From the NCBI RefSeq assembly GCF_963082655.1, contig NC_081553.1, forward strand, positions 155,163,441-155,227,440: a stretch of 64,000 bases of DNA, written 5' to 3'. Of the stretch, positions 1 to 11,159 are shown piece by piece. The position numbers and the translations under genes are program-made. Origin of the DNA: Stomoxys calcitrans. Lineage: Eukaryota > Arthropoda > Insecta > Diptera > Muscidae. The notes beneath the pieces were generated by a model, which searched no databases, was not told where the DNA came from, and saw nothing but the letters and a program-made list of their open reading frames with translations. Every line of letters begins with the position of its first letter. The stretch's first letter is position 1.

Positions 1-875
1 CAATAATGTCAAACCAAGGTGCTTTCAATAATGTCAAACCGACGTCAATCGTGAAGGAGTTGGAGTTTCTAGGCATCAACTCTACCGTTCAAAAAATGCA
101 AATTTGTTTATAAGAATTCCATTTAGTAACAGAGGCGAACTTCTCTCAAATCAATGAGTGCAGTCCGATTCAAGTTTAAGCTTAATGATAAGGAGCCTCC
201 TTTTTATAGCCGAGTCCGAACGTCATGCCACAGTGCGACATCTCTTTTGAGGAGAAATTTTGTAGCGCAGAGGCAGACTTACTAACCTCTGTGCTACGGT
301 GGTACCGTAAGAAAGTTTGTTAATAATTTACTTACTAAAAGATGAAATTTTTTATATATCCATTAGCATTATATTATTGTCTCTGGAAGAAAAAGGTGTA
401 AAAGGGGTCGTGTATTCTGATGACGGTTAGGGGAAAGTTTTCCAGCACTCTAAGAGATATACTTCAAAAAGCTCTACGGGCAACAGCAAAGTGGGCTGCC
501 GTAAGTGATCTGGTGGTCTTTTCACACGAGATACAAGTTGCCTCAGTGGATCCCGTCTCCTTGGTGTTTTGCTGGACAAGAAATTTAACTTCAAATCCAA
601 TATTTTGGAAAGAGCAAGAAAGGCAACTCTTGCCCTATACACCTCTAAAGAGCCATTGGAAAAAGTTGGGGGTTTAGACTGCGTATCATGCATTTGGTAT
701 ATACTGCAGTTGTCAGTCCTATTATGCTATATGGTGTTGTGGTCTGGTGGATGGCGCTTCAAAAGTCCACCTACTGCTCAATACTTAATCGGGTCCAAAG
801 ATTGGTTGGGCATCAGGCATATATAAGTTAACAGAAATATAGTTGCACTGGACTCCTGAGGACGTACGGCCAGTG
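1..875 (+). mobile_element. LINE-B copy 1, 5'-truncated reverse transcriptase fragment
   Basis: Remnant of an RNase H-type non-LTR retrotransposon of the I/LOA group. Bases 1-118 match the RT segment of the copies at 36640-36720 and 45890-45970 ('AFNNV', 'LGINSTVQK' in translation). After a SINE (134-303) the match resumes around 305 and runs through a damaged catalytic region at 410-520, where 'TVRGKFSSTLRDILQKALRATAKW' aligns to the 'YADDVxIAVRGKFSSTLRDILQ' segment of the other copies but the YADD codons are partly lost. From about 530 frameshifts break it up. It ends close to a poly-T run at 876. No intact protein is possible. The element continues off the left edge. Confidence 0.75.
134..303 (-). 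mobile_element. tRNA-derived SINE, copy 1 (internally deleted)
   Basis: Minus-strand copy of the SINE family best seen at 63659-63892. The 3' body ('tgagtgcagtccgattcaag', 'ggagcctcctttttatagcc') lies at 134-250 and the tRNA-like head (box A region 'gcacagaggttag') at 275-300. The middle, including box B, is missing. It interrupts LINE-B copy 1, so it is younger than that LINE. Confidence 0.8.
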
Positions 876-898
876 TTTTTTTTTTTTTTTTTTTTTTT
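876..898. repeat. poly-T run
   Basis: About 23 T residues following the degraded LINE-B fragment. The intervening 899-956 shows no recognisable feature. Confidence 0.9.
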
Positions 899-1436
899 GT
901 GGTTGCGACGACTTCTGTCTTGGATTATAAGCGAAAAACTATTCCCAACTCAATGATGTTCGATATGACAAGGCAAGTTATTGACGCCCTTAAATAGGTT
1001 AGGTGAAAAGAGGGTGTAGATATTAATCCGCCCCATGCCACTATGGACATACACCTAAGCCAGTAATCGGCTTGTCGTGCGCTCTAAAAACTATAAAGTA
1101 ACCTCTAAAAAGAAAATTTTAAGTAAGAAATTCCGTGCTAATTACAAAATCCTTAATTGTTTTCAAAACCACTCTGCTAAGTTGGTTCATGTCTGATGTT
1201 GCGTCTCCATCTAAGTACGGGTATCTGTTGGACGCTTAAGCCGGGCAATGACAAAGGAAATGCTCCAACGTCTCATCATCTTCCCCGCATGCCCTACACA
1301 TGCTATCACTTGCCGCGCCGATTATATATAAGTGAGCTTATAGTCCTATGTGTCCCGTTATGATAGCAATAGCTATACTGACCTCTTTTTTGCATTCTTT
1401 CAGAAATAGCCTTGTCTTCTCATGATCTGGATCCCC

Positions 1437-2886
1437 TCATAAGATTTTCGCCGACCTACCGACCGTTTCGCTGTTCCACAATATTGCATGCGCATTCGTC
1501 GCCCACTCCCTTAACTCGGACTGCGTCGACCCGAAAGGCTTCGGGTTAACCAAGTTTATTGACGGCAGTCCTCTGGCCTTCACCGTTTGGGTGCCGAAGA
1601 CAACATGTTCTCTGAACCATATGTTGCACTTTTTCTCCATAGCAGTCCACCAAACTACTGAGGCGTAAGTAAGTATTGGACTGATCACTCTCCCTTTGAG
1701 CCAGTTGACTATTCTCGGATTCAGGAGCCATTTCGAGCCTACGGCCCGACTACATAGTGCCCAACATCTGTGAGCCTTCTCAGTACGCTCCTGAATGTAA
1801 CACTTCCAATTCAGTTTCCTGTCCAAGATCACACCTAAGTAATTGACCATGTCAGATATCGAAATCGTCTTATTGAGGAAACGTGGTGCGTTAAATTGGC
1901 CCACCTTCGTCTTCCTCGTGAACATGCATATTTCAGTCTTCTTTGGGTTAACATTGGGACCTCTGGGTCCAACCCAATCATATGCCATACGCAAGACCCT
2001 TTCGGCCCTTCTGCATAGCTCGTTCGGGTCCTTACCCCTTAGAAGAATTATAACATTGTCTGCGTAGCAGATGGGTTCAAGCCCCTCCTCAGTCAACACC
2101 CGTAGTAGGTCATTTATGGTGGTCACCTATAGGAGTGGCGAAAAAATTCCCCCCTGTGGAGGGCACGCCACACTTTCTTCTTTTATTTATGCCAAGCGAC
2201 ACACAATTTATCCAACTGTTCCTTAGCATATGGTTTATCCGGGTCCACCGGTACTAGTCTAAGGATTGGATCAATATGTCGATCCGCACATTGTTAGAAG
2301 CCCCCTCGATCTCAATGCATACCGCCAGTGTGTACGTTTTGGAATCGAAGGATTCTTCTATTTTGTGCACAACCTCGTGCAGGGCAGTCTCTAACGACCT
2401 TCCCTTGACATAGGAATGCTGGTTGTATTTGAGCAATTCGCTTTATGTCACACTCTTTATCATGGTGTCCACAATACGTTCCATAGTTTTGAGTAAAAAG
2501 GACGTACGACTTGTAGGCCTGTAGGCCTTTGGTGTCACATAACTTGCCTTGTCTGGCTTGGGTATAAACACCACCCTTGCCTCCTGCCAGGCTTTCGGAG
2601 TATATGAAAGTCCTAGGCACGCTGTGAAAATTTTGGCCTGACGAGGCGCCAGATAGTCTGCCGCTTTCTGCAGTAACGCCGGAAATATTCCATCAGGTCT
2701 CGGTGCCTTAAATGGTTTGAAGCTCCTCAAGGATTCCTTCAACATAAATTCCATTATTATAAACCTTCGATCAACGTTATTATTCCAAGATTCCGGTGTC
2801 TCCGTGAGTCCCTTCGTATCCTGTGGAAAATGGGTTTTCATCGAAAGCCTCAACATGTCCTCCGTTGTCTCTGCTCTCACTCCCAT
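1437..2886 (-). pseudogene. LINE-A copy 1 reverse transcriptase, broken
   Basis: Two overlapping minus-strand frames. 2886-2443 encodes the N-terminal RT part ('KAPRPDGIFPALLQKA', 'WQEARVVFIPKPDK', then a 'YRPTSRTSFLLKTMERIVD' block), which is the usual 'SPGPDGIFPALLQ...IPKPGK...YRPISLTSFLLKTMERI' signature. About 2440-2250 gives 'QHSYVKGRSLETALHEVVHK' and 'IEIEGASNNVR', where RT usually has 'DIEGAFNNV'. 2126-1437 carries the catalytic box as YADN instead of YADD, then 'YLGVILDRKLNWK' and 'YASVVWWTAMEKKCNI'. A frameshift near 2250-2130 separates the parts. The mutated second catalytic aspartate argues that no active enzyme is made. Confidence 0.8.
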
Positions 2887-3169
2887 GTCGTCTACTAAAG
2901 TTTCAGTTTGGACATGGGTTTTTGAGAGAAACTATTTTATCTTGGCGGCTTCCAGGAGGCACGTTTTGCCGCTCTGGTAATCTTATTGTATTCCTTGAGC
3001 TGTATGTAATACACATTCCAATAAAATTCCGCCTTTTTACGACGTGCTCTCTTAAAAAGTCTGCAGCCATCTTTCCCAATATTGCGAATCTGCCCGGTCA
3101 TCTAGGTTTTTCTTGGTCTGATTTCCTTTTCCGAAGAGGACAACTATCTTCGAAGGACCCCACCAGTGC

Positions 3170-3420
3170 AGTCGTAATCCTATAAGTGTTATTAGGTCGT
3201 TAGTATTCAAGAACTCTGCCAGAGTTTATTAGAGTTGGTACTACCCCACGAAATGTGCAGAGAGTTCGCATCGCGCCCTTTTAGTACCTCGTTTCCTGTC
3301 TGTTTTGGTTTCCTCACCAGCTGTTCAACTCCGACGTGGGTGGCGGTGTCGTAGAGTCGAAAAGCAGATAAAGTGATGCCAGGTATGTTCCATCGTCTCC
3401 CTGTCTCACCACTGTTGCAT
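3170..3420 (-). pseudogene. LINE-A copy 1 endonuclease remnant
   Basis: In translation of the minus strand the segment reads 'GRDANSLHISWGSTNSN' followed, after a frameshift, by 'AEFLNTNDLITL'. This fits the 'GCDANSHHxSWGSTxxNxRGExLxEFL' block of the apurinic-type endonuclease of LOA/R1/I LINEs. The rest of the endonuclease is not readable. Confidence 0.6.
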
Positions 3421-3745
3421 TCGACGTTGACAACTCTGGGGAAAATATATAATTAAAATTTTTATGACTAATAACGCACGTCCTCGGCCAAGTATCAGTG
3501 AGAGCGGTGGTTGATATGGTTCAGTCCAGAAACTTTGTTCCGGGTCGTCCATGGCTTGCCCTTGCTGATTATCTCCATCAGAGCATGTGTAGCAGTCTCA
3601 CTCCGGTGGAGGTTTATCTGGATTACCTCAATCATTGGTCCTCCAATGAATGGGCATCTTGGGAGTAGGTGATGATCTCATCGTCTGCTCCATGTTCCTT
3701 AGACTGCATTGACTTTCCTATCACTGCACTGCCTGATGTCATGGT

Positions 3746-5950
3746 TTGAGGTTACGTAAAAAGTAAAAGTTCCCGGCCGACACGGGGTAGATATGAGCAC
3801 CACACAGACTGGAACTTTAAGCTCCGACTTGTGTGGTGTCCATAGTTATCAGGAGATGACAACGCGAGTTATTGGCGCCTTCAAATAACCAATGGCCAAC
3901 ATCAGCGTCTGTTCCCAGGTTAGGGGACACCCCCAACGTTGACGATGGATCTGCATCTGGAATGTCTGCACTCTCTATAGAGAAGGTGCAGTAAACACGC
4001 TGTCGGATATATTGGAGAAGTAGAAGGCGGAAATTAACGCCTTACAGGAAGTGCGATGGACTGGGAATGGTGTCACTACAACACCAAACGGTGATGAAGT
4101 AAATTATAGCTGCCATAACACATGAATTTGGATGTGGATTTGTGGTTAGTCGGAGACTGAAACTCCTTGTCTAAAGCTTTACTCCGGTGGATTAGAGGCT
4201 AGCCACAATCAGCATAAAAGCCAAATTCTTCAAAATCAGCCTTTTTTGTGCCCATGCCCTGACGGAAGACCAGGACGAGAAGACCAAGGATATTTTCTAC
4301 GAGTGCCTAGAGAGAGAACATGACCGCTGCCTCACCCATGATATTAAAATCGTTCTGGGAGATTTTAATGCGAAGATAGGGAAGGAAGACATTTTTGTTC
4401 CAACAGTCGGAAAATTTAACCTCCACGAGATAATGTCCGGTAATGGGTTTAGGCTGATAGATTTCGCCGCGTCAAAAAACTTGGTAGTTAGTAGCTCCAG
4501 ATTTCAACATAAAAATATTGACAAAGCCTTATGGCTGTTACCCGATCAAAACACGAGGAACCAAATTGATCATGTTGTAATAGATAGAATGCATTGGTCC
4601 AGCGTGTTAGATGTATGATCGATCCGTGGAGCGAAAATAGATTCGGATCATTACCTTGCTGCAGCAAAGGTTCGGACCCGTTTGAACATGGCGAGTAATG
4701 TACGATCAGACACTTCACGGAAGCTAGACATTAAAAATCATCAGCATGAAGAACGCTAGCTAGAATGATGGCTAGAAGAACACATACCCGATGATTGGAA
4801 CCTCAGCATTCTAGTCCCGTACACACGAAGAAATGTGCCAACTACAGAGGAATAAGTCTCCACCTCATCGCATACAAAATATTCACACTGCGCTAAATCC
4901 TGGAAAAGACCCGAGAAGGACAATTCAACACCAACCATATCTTTGTTGGCTACAAAGCCGCTTTCGATACCCCTTTACGTTCAAAGGTATTTCAAGCTAC
5001 GTTTGAGTATTGGTATCCCTGCAAAATTAATAAGACTCTGCAGGATGACACTGGTAGGCGTTCCTCAGTATGAATATGAAAGAATCTCTCGGAACCATTT
5101 AATATCAAACGAAGTTTTAGCCAAGGAGACAGCTTATCGTGTGATCTCTGTAATATCCTGCTGGAGAAGATTTACGAGATGCAGATATGAATAGAGGTGG
5201 TATACTATTCACCAGAGAGCACATGCTATTCGCCTATTAGCCTAGTAACTGCAGCCTTTGAAATAATCGAAAGAGAGTCAGTGAAAATGGATCTGGCATT
5301 TAATAGAGAAAAGACAAAGTGGATGATATGAACTCCCACAAAGCCCTGTAACACCGATCAGATAAAAAAAATGGAGAAAGATGGGAACCACAACTTTGAG
5401 ATAGTCAACAACTTCATCTACCTCGGCACCACCGTAACCCAAACAAATAACACCAGTTTTGAGATAAAGCGAAGAATAATACTGGCAGACGGATGCTATT
5501 TTGTATTAAATAAACAGTTTAGAAATAAGGTCACCTCTCCACATGCGAAGATTACACTATATATGGTTCTGAGGCATGGGTATTTGTAAAAGCAGATGAG
5601 GCAGTGCTTGGAGTCAAATATATGGATCAGTTTGCGTTAATGGAGAATATCGGCGTCGTATGAATATCAAACTATTGTACAACGGTTGCGATGGCTTGGT
5701 CATGTCAGAATGAAAGAAAAACTCCAGAAAAGAAGTCTTTAGAAGGAAAACACGGTGCACGCGGTACACGCAAACCGTGATGACCAAAAGGCGATGGAAA
5801 GATCAAGTGGGGGAGACACCTCGAGACTTGGTGTCAGAGATTATAAAATGAGCGCAGAAAATCGAGGAGCTTGGAACGCTATTATACGTTCGGCTATTGG
5901 AACAAATGTTCTGTTACAGACAATTAAAGTTAAAATTGTTAAAAAATAAT
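3746..5950 (+). mobile_element. RTE-type LINE, degenerate, inserted in LINE-A ORF1 region
   Basis: Plus-strand non-LTR element of the RTE clade. Translation near 3950-4080 gives 'WNVCTLYREGAVNTLSDILE' and 'EINALQEVRWTGNG', the N-terminal endonuclease block. At 4340-4620 come 'IVLGDFNAKIGKED', 'GNGFRLIDFA' and 'PDQNTRNQIDHVVIDR', the catalytic end of that domain. The region 4950-5200 is RT-like but scrambled. 5371-5640 carries 'FEIVNNFIYLGTTVTQTNN', and 5755-5900 the C-terminal 'GDTSRLGVRDYKMSAENRGAWNAI' block. Stops and frameshifts occur throughout, so it is inactive. LINE-A sequence is found on both sides in matching orientation, so this element is nested in LINE-A copy 1. Confidence 0.8.
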
Positions 5951-6057
5951 GGTTAAGAAATGATAAAGTAATTGAAAAAGGGAAGGTTTGAATTCTATTG
6001 CGGTGGCTATAATTTGAGTTATTTTGGATAGCTTTAATTTTGGTGGCTATAATTTTA

Positions 6058-6480
6058 GTTGTTACCTCAATCATTGGCCCTCCAATCTGCTCCCTGTTCT
6101 TTAGACTGCATTGATTTTCCTGTCGTTGCACTGCTTGATGTAATCGTTTTAGGTTCTTTGCCTAATCTAGTCTTCCGAAATTTTTTTGAGTTGCTAAAGG
6201 TTCCATCGTCGGGTCCCTGTTCGTTAAGCTTTATTGGGTTTCCATTCCCTGTACTGCCTGATGTTTCAATACTAGGATCTATGGGCTTCTTGGGAGTAGG
6301 TGATGGTACCATCATCGGCTCTCTGTTCGTTGGGTTGTATTGAGTCTCCTGTCGCTGCGCTGCCTAATGTCGGTGATGAGATAGGTAAATAACTATTGAC
6401 AATCACGTTCCCACGACGATCATATCAGCAATACCATATTTCAAATTATTTCCGAAACTTCTTAATAAGTGATGTTTTAC
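6058..6480 (-). pseudogene. LINE-A copy 1 ORF1-like segment with coding tandem repeats
   Basis: The minus strand has an open frame at 6315-6067 rich in Pro, Ser, Thr and Gly ('SPTPKKPIDPSIETSGSTG', 'KLNEQGPDDGTFSNSKKF'). Imperfect units of roughly 100 bp recur here, at 3600-3745 and at 11160-11590, each with a 'cactgcctgatgt'-like stretch. By position, upstream of the endonuclease in two LINE-A copies, it is probably the C-terminal part of ORF1. I do not recognise a domain. Confidence 0.5.
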
Positions 6481-7095
6481 TTAGGTTGGATTAGGTTTGG
6501 TTGAAAAGAGGGTGTGGATATTAATCCGCCCATGCCACTATGGACTTACTATTCACTCTAAATAAAAAGTAACCTCGAAAAAGAAAATCTAAGTCAAGAC
6601 TTCCGTGCTACTTATAAAACAGGGATTCAGAGCGGAGCGGAGCTGACTTTTTTTCCGAGAGCGGGAGCGGAGCAGGACCAAAAATTTTCTGAATCCGGAG
6701 CGAAGCAGTTTCCAATCTCAAAGTCCGATCCGCTCGACAAAAATAAAAATGTTTTAATTCACATTTTTATACCCAACACCATAGGATAGGTGGTACATAT
6801 ACTCATTTAGTCATTCCATTTGCAAAACATTGAAATATAAATTTTCGAACCTACAAAGTTTCTATATTCTTGGCCGTCGTAAAATTATAAATTGATAACG
6901 ATGCCCGTGTGTCTATCCGTCCGTTTGTCCGTGTATTGTAATCATTGCTATAGTCCTAACAATTTTTGATATTGAGCTGAAATTTGGCACAGATTCCCAT
7001 TTCATCCGTACACAGGCTATGTTCTTAATAGGCCAAATTGGGCCATATTTGGATATAGCTGACGTATAGACCGATTTAGGGTCGTGAGTCCAAAT

Positions 7096-8240
7096 AAATA
7101 AAAGCGTGCTAAGTTCGGCCGGGCCGAATCTTGGGTACCTACCACCATGGATTCCGCTAAAAATGCACTCTTATTAACTATGTTTGTACTTGAATTATTT
7201 TGTAGCAATCAAATCGGGAATTAATCAAGGCTTCAATAGTCTCTAGAAGTCATATGGGGATATCGGTACTTAGCGTTGCTTATATCACCGTATTGACCGA
7301 TTGGGATAAACTTGGCACTGGTATTGTAAGACATAAGATAGGTTTTAGAGTAAAATTTCAACCAAAACAGGTGAAAATTTAGGCTTATAGGGGATCAAGA
7401 ACTCAAACCAGGGGATAGGTTTATATGGGGGCTATATCTGTTTAAATACCGATTCGGATGATACTTCGCATGGATCTTGAAAGTTATAACACAAACCTTT
7501 GTACCAAAGCCAAATCCGAGGAAAACTGAGTCCCCTAAGGGCTCAAGAAGTCAAATCCGGTGATCGGTTTATATGGGGGCTATATCTCTTTATAGACCGA
7601 TTCAGATCATACCTGGCATGGGTATTGAAAGCCATAACTCAAGTCTTTTTTCTATTTTTTAGCCAAATCGGATGAAAATTGAGGATTCCAGGGGCTCAAG
7701 AAGTCAAATCGGGTTATATGGGGCCTATATCCAAATCTGAATCGATAACGCCCATTTGCAATCCCCAACGCACTACATTGATAAGAAGTAAAATTGCAAA
7801 TTTGCCCATGAACATTCCAATAAAGACCTGGGGCAAACTTCTCATATATCACTGAGTGCTGTCCGATTCAAATTTTAAGCTCAATGATAAGGGGCCTCCT
7901 TTTTATAGCCGAGCCCGAACGGCGTGCCGCAGTGCGACACACCTTTGGGGAGAAGTTTTAAGATGGCATAGTACCTCACAAATGTCGCCAGTATTAGGAG
8001 GGGTATCCACCGCTGAAAATTTTTCCGATGTTCTCGACAGGATTCGAACCCAGGCGTTCAGCGCCATGCTAACCTCTGCGCTACGGTGACCTCCAGTATA
8101 ATAAGTGTCTGTGCAAAATTTCAAGCGGCTAGGTTTACACGTTCGACCGCTATCGCATAGGGTCCCACATCAATATTTCGAGGTGTTACAAACGAAATGA
8201 CTAGATTAGTATACCCCATTCTATGGTAGTGGGTATAAAA
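7096..8240 (-). mobile_element. DINE-1/mini-me-like element, inner copy
   Basis: The 3' end is at left: 'aaagcgtgctaag', then the palindrome TTCGGCCGGGCCGAA (7114-7128), then the subterminal motif 'taccaccatgg'. Units of about 150 bp ('ggtttatatgggggctatat', 'accgattc') run to 7790. The 5' end at right has 'aaatgactagattagtatac' and 'ctatggtagtgggtataaaa'. The (GTCY)n core is lost. A SINE splits it at 7795-8094: left 'acattgata', right 'taagtgtctgtgcaaaattt', which are contiguous in other copies. The element is itself inserted in another DINE. Confidence 0.7.
7795..8094 (-). mobile_element. tRNA-derived SINE, copy 2 (near full length)
   Basis: Reading the minus strand from 8094: a tRNA-like head with box A 'TAGCGCAGAGG' and box B 'GGGTTCGAATCC', then the body 'cagcggtggatacccctcc', 'ggctataaaaaggaggcccc', 'ttgaatcggacagcactcag'-like sequence, and a tail 'gggcaaatttgcaatttt'-like at the left end. 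One internal segment of the head ('gtccgcctatgac') is deleted relative to 63659. It has RNA polymerase III type-2 promoter boxes and no coding capacity. Confidence 0.8.
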
Positions 8241-9147
8241 AGGCGCATTTGTTGTGGGTTTTTCTTGCCAAATATGGTCCCGCTTGAACTTTTTTTAGGT
8301 ATAACTGCAATAATATGCGCAATTACAACCCGATTTCGCTAAAATTTGGAACAGTGAGTTGTGGTCGAGATCGTACTATATTTGGATGTACATGCCTGCC
8401 AAATAAACCAATAGCGCGATTTTTGGACATAAGCCTACAAAAGCTCTATTTATTACACGATATCATTTAAATTCGGAACAGTGTTTTCTGTTACACCCCT
8501 TGACATACATGTGAAATATGATTTCAATCGGACTATATTTAATTATAACTGCCATATAAACTGGTTTCCAGGTATATCGTCGCAGGCCATAACAGTCGCA
8601 TTTATTATCCAATTTCGGTGAAATGTGAAAAAGTGAGTTGCACCAGGTCTCTCGATATACGGACCGCGTATGATGCACATGCGACTATAGAAAGATACAC
8701 CTGCCATATAGATGATCTGCCAATTTAGAGTATTAAGGTTATAAAAGCTAATTTCGCTGAAAATTAGAACCAAGAGGTCTTAGACATTCATGCCAAATAG
8801 GGTCTCGATATTGCGTCTTATAGTCATAACAGGCGCACTTATTATCCGATTTCTTTGAAATTGGAAACAGTGAGTTGTACAAAGCCATCTGACATCCAAA
8901 CCATACATGGTAGCTGGCATTTAGACCGATCTTGCAATTTAGGGTCTTAAGCCCATAAAAAGCGCTTTTGATACCCAAATTCACTGAAACTCAGGCCAAA
9001 CTTAATTGTTAAGGTTTTTACTTGTTAAAAAAATTTAAGATTAATATGTTAACACGATAGATAGCATTTAGTTCCATTAAATGGTTATCGAAAACGTGTT
9101 AAAGAACCAACTTCTATCAATTTTAAAAGATTTTGTGTTAAAGTAAA

Positions 9148-9220
9148 AACGAGCTAAGTTGGGCCGGGCCGAGACTTGTTTATCATCCACCATAGATCGC
9201 ATCTGTCAAACTCTTCGCAT
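9148..9220 (-). mobile_element. DINE 3'-end fragment
   Basis: This stretch carries 'gagctaagttgggccgggcc' (the terminal hairpin, degraded) and the subterminal 'tcatccaccatagatcgcat'. No internal repeats follow, so only the terminal 70 bp remain, lying just inside the right end of the hAT-like element. Confidence 0.6.
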
Positions 9221-9830
9221 GCTTTCACTTAAAAGTAGCGGAGCGGAAAAAATGTACCCGCTCCGGATCCTTGTTACAAAATCCTTAATTGTTTTCCATA
9301 CCACGCCCCTAAGTTCATTCATGTCTGGTATAGTGTCCCCACCCAAGTACCGGTGTCTGTTAGCCGAGAAAGCCGGGCAATGATATAGGAAATGCTCCAT
9401 CGTCTCATCACCTACCCCACATTCTATCACTTGCCGCACCCCAATGTTGTGATACCTTAAGCTATACTGACCTCCTTCTTACTTCCTTTCAGCAATAGCC
9501 TCGACTTCTCACAATCTGGATATCCATATAGGATTTTCGTTGCCCTATCGACCGTTTCGCTTTTCCACAGTGTTCAGGGAGTGTTCGTAGCCCATGCCCT
9601 TAACTCGGACTGCGTCGACCGGAAAGGCCTGCGGTTAACTATGTTTGTTGACGGCAGTCTTTTGGCCTTCACTGCTAATTCATCTGCTTTTTCATTCGCC
9701 CTTACTCCGCTATGGCCCGGCATCCAAACGATGCGGATCGTGCCATCCTCAGTGAAGGCGTTAATCTCCTTTTTACACGCCAAGACTGTTCGTGACCTTA
9801 CGATCCTGCTTGTGCCTTGATGGCCATTTT
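9206..9830 (-). pseudogene. LINE-A copy 2 RNase H and C-terminal zinc knuckle
   Basis: Minus strand. 9783-9574 encodes 'INAFTEDGTIRIVWMPGHSG' followed by 'VRANEKADELAVKAKRLPS'. The WxPGHSGxxxNExAD block is the classic RNase HI end of I/LOA-type LINEs, with the catalytic Asp of 'ADELA' present. 9439-9206 gives 'VGDETMEHFLYHCPAFSANR', the His/Cys end of a C-terminal CCHC knuckle, followed by 'DTIPDMNELRGVVWKTIKDF'. Frameshifts separate the two pieces. This segment is what places LINE-A among RNase H-bearing LINEs. Confidence 0.75.
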
Positions 9831-10200
9831 ACTATTTGTAAAGAAGTTTACACTCCACGTCCTCGCGTTAACACCACACCACCTCACAGTCTTAAACAGA
9901 TCTCAGGCCCTAGGTTCTCAATGTAGACCCCCAGGCCTACTCCGTCCTCTAGCTTTGATCCACCTGTGTAGCATGATGTTCTAGATGGCAATACCAGGGC
10001 TTCGTCAATCCAAGGCTATGTCGCTGGCAGCAATGCCTTGCAATCGACCTCAAGATTCATCTCAGGTATCCGATCGGAAACCTTTTCCCTCCCTTCCAGT
10101 TTTGCTATCGTCATCCGATTATACCGCGATGGTATAAGCTGTTCCCATCCTCTCTCCATCCTCCCATTGCCTTAACTCTCATAGCCGCAGTAGCGGGCTC

Positions 10201-11111
10201 TCATTTGACCTGTATGACAATGGGTCGGATATCTAGAATAGTCTCCAGTGCCCTAGAGGGCGTGGTCCTCATCGCTCCGCCTATGCCAAGACAGCATGTT
10301 TTCTGAACCTGTTGTATGGTCTTTATGTTGCACTTTTTCTCTATCGCATTCCACCAAACTACTGAGGCGTTAGTAAGCATTGATGTAATCACGCTTCTGT
10401 AGAGCTAGTGGACTATCCTAGGATTCAGTCCTCATTTCGAACCTACTGCCCGTTCGTAGTGCCCAACATCAGTGAGCCTTCTCATTACGCACCTGAATGT
10501 TCCAATTCAGTTTCCTGTCCAAGGTTACTCCTAAGTATTTGACCTTGTCATATATCGAAATCATTCCATTGAGGATACGTGGTGAGTCAAATTGGCTACA
10601 CCTACAAAATGCCACTTTCTTCCTTATATTTTTGCCATGGGACACACAATTTATCCATCTGCTTCTTTGCATATGGTACACCCGGTACTGGTCTAAGGAT
10701 TGGATCTGTGTGTCGGTCCGCACATTGTTAAACGTCCCCTCGATGTCAATGCATATCGCCTGTATGTACGTTTTGGTACCGAAGGATGCCAAACGTACTT
10801 TATGTACAATCTAGTGCAGAGTAGTCTCAACCGACCTTCCCTTGGCATAGGCACTCTGAATGAATTTCCTACTCTTTACCATGGTATCCACAATACGTTC
10901 CATAGGTCTGTAGGCCTTTGGTGTCGCATAACATGCTTTGCTGGGCTTGGGTATAAATATCAACCTTTACCTCCTGCCAGGCTTCGGTGCATACGCCAGT
11001 GCTAGGCACGCTGCGGAAATTGTGGCCAGTTGGGGCGCCATATAGTTCGCCTCCTTCTGTAGGAAATATTCCATCAGGTCCTGGTGACTTAAATGATTTA
11101 AAGCCCCTCAA
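10201..11111 (-). pseudogene. LINE-A copy 2 reverse transcriptase, heavily deleted
   Basis: Minus-strand pieces: 'FKSFKSPGPDGIFP' near 11090-11060, 'AICIDIEGTFNNVRTDTQIQ' near 10770-10690, 'KYLGVTLDRKLNWN' near 10530, and 'NASVVWWNAIEKKCNIKTIQ' near 10370-10310. The YADD box lies in a deleted interval. Not functional. Confidence 0.7.
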
Positions 11112-11159
11112 GGCTTCCTAAACAAACTCTGTAACGATAAGCCTTTTCATCGAAATCTT

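Larger units (their letters stand above)
957..6480 (-). mobile_element. LINE-A copy 1 (RNase H-bearing LINE, LOA/I-like), split by an RTE element
   Basis: Minus-strand non-LTR retrotransposon, 3' end at left. Order in the sense direction: ORF1-like repeat segment (6480-6058, and again 3745-3600 beyond the inserted RTE element), endonuclease remnant (about 3420-3170), reverse transcriptase (about 2900-1437), then a conserved 3' untranslated tail (about 1400-957) shared with the copies at 6481-6619, 40861 and 62065. The RNase H and zinc-knuckle region present in copy 2 is deleted: the RT frame runs straight into 'PFGSTQSELREWATN', the tail of the RNase H segment. LOA/I assignment rests on the RT style plus RNase H in copy 2. 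The copy is dead: several frameshifts and a changed catalytic box. Confidence 0.75.
6764..9000 (+). mobile_element. DINE-1/mini-me-like element, outer copy
   Basis: The start has 'tttttatacccaacaccata', then the 'tctatattcttggccg' core and a GTCY-rich tract ('tatccgtccgtttgtccgtg') near 6920. The element breaks at 7095 ('gggtcgtgagtcc') and resumes after 8240 with 'aaaaggcgcatttgttg', matching the continuous 'gggcccataaaggcgcattt' at 29830. Downstream, degenerate units of about 150 bp ('cgatttcgctaaaatttgga', 'cagtgagttg', 'accgat') run to about 9000. Its 3' hairpin is not found. 9001-9147 holds nothing recognisable. Confidence 0.6.
6620..9273. mobile_element. hAT-like DNA transposon remnant carrying nested insertions
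   Basis: The left end reads 'CAGGGATTCAGAGCGGAGCG', and the right end, reverse-complemented, 'CAAGGATCCGGAGCGGG'. These are imperfect terminal inverted repeats starting CA(G/A)GGAT. Flanking them are 8-bp near-identical sequences, TTATAAAA (6612-6619) and TTACAAAA (9274-9281), as expected for the 8-bp target duplication of hAT elements, and the flanks rejoin into uninterrupted LINE-A tail. Only about 145 bp at left (6620-6763) and about 60 bp at right (9215-9273) look like the element itself. The rest is DINE and SINE DNA. It was probably a short non-autonomous element, since no transposase is visible. Confidence 0.6.

Noticed and set aside
876..898. Poly-T as a poly-A tail of LINE-A copy 1
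   Set aside because: It lies about 60 bp beyond the conserved LINE-A tail, which ends near 957 and has no A-run in the other copies; it more likely belongs to a separate, lost insertion.
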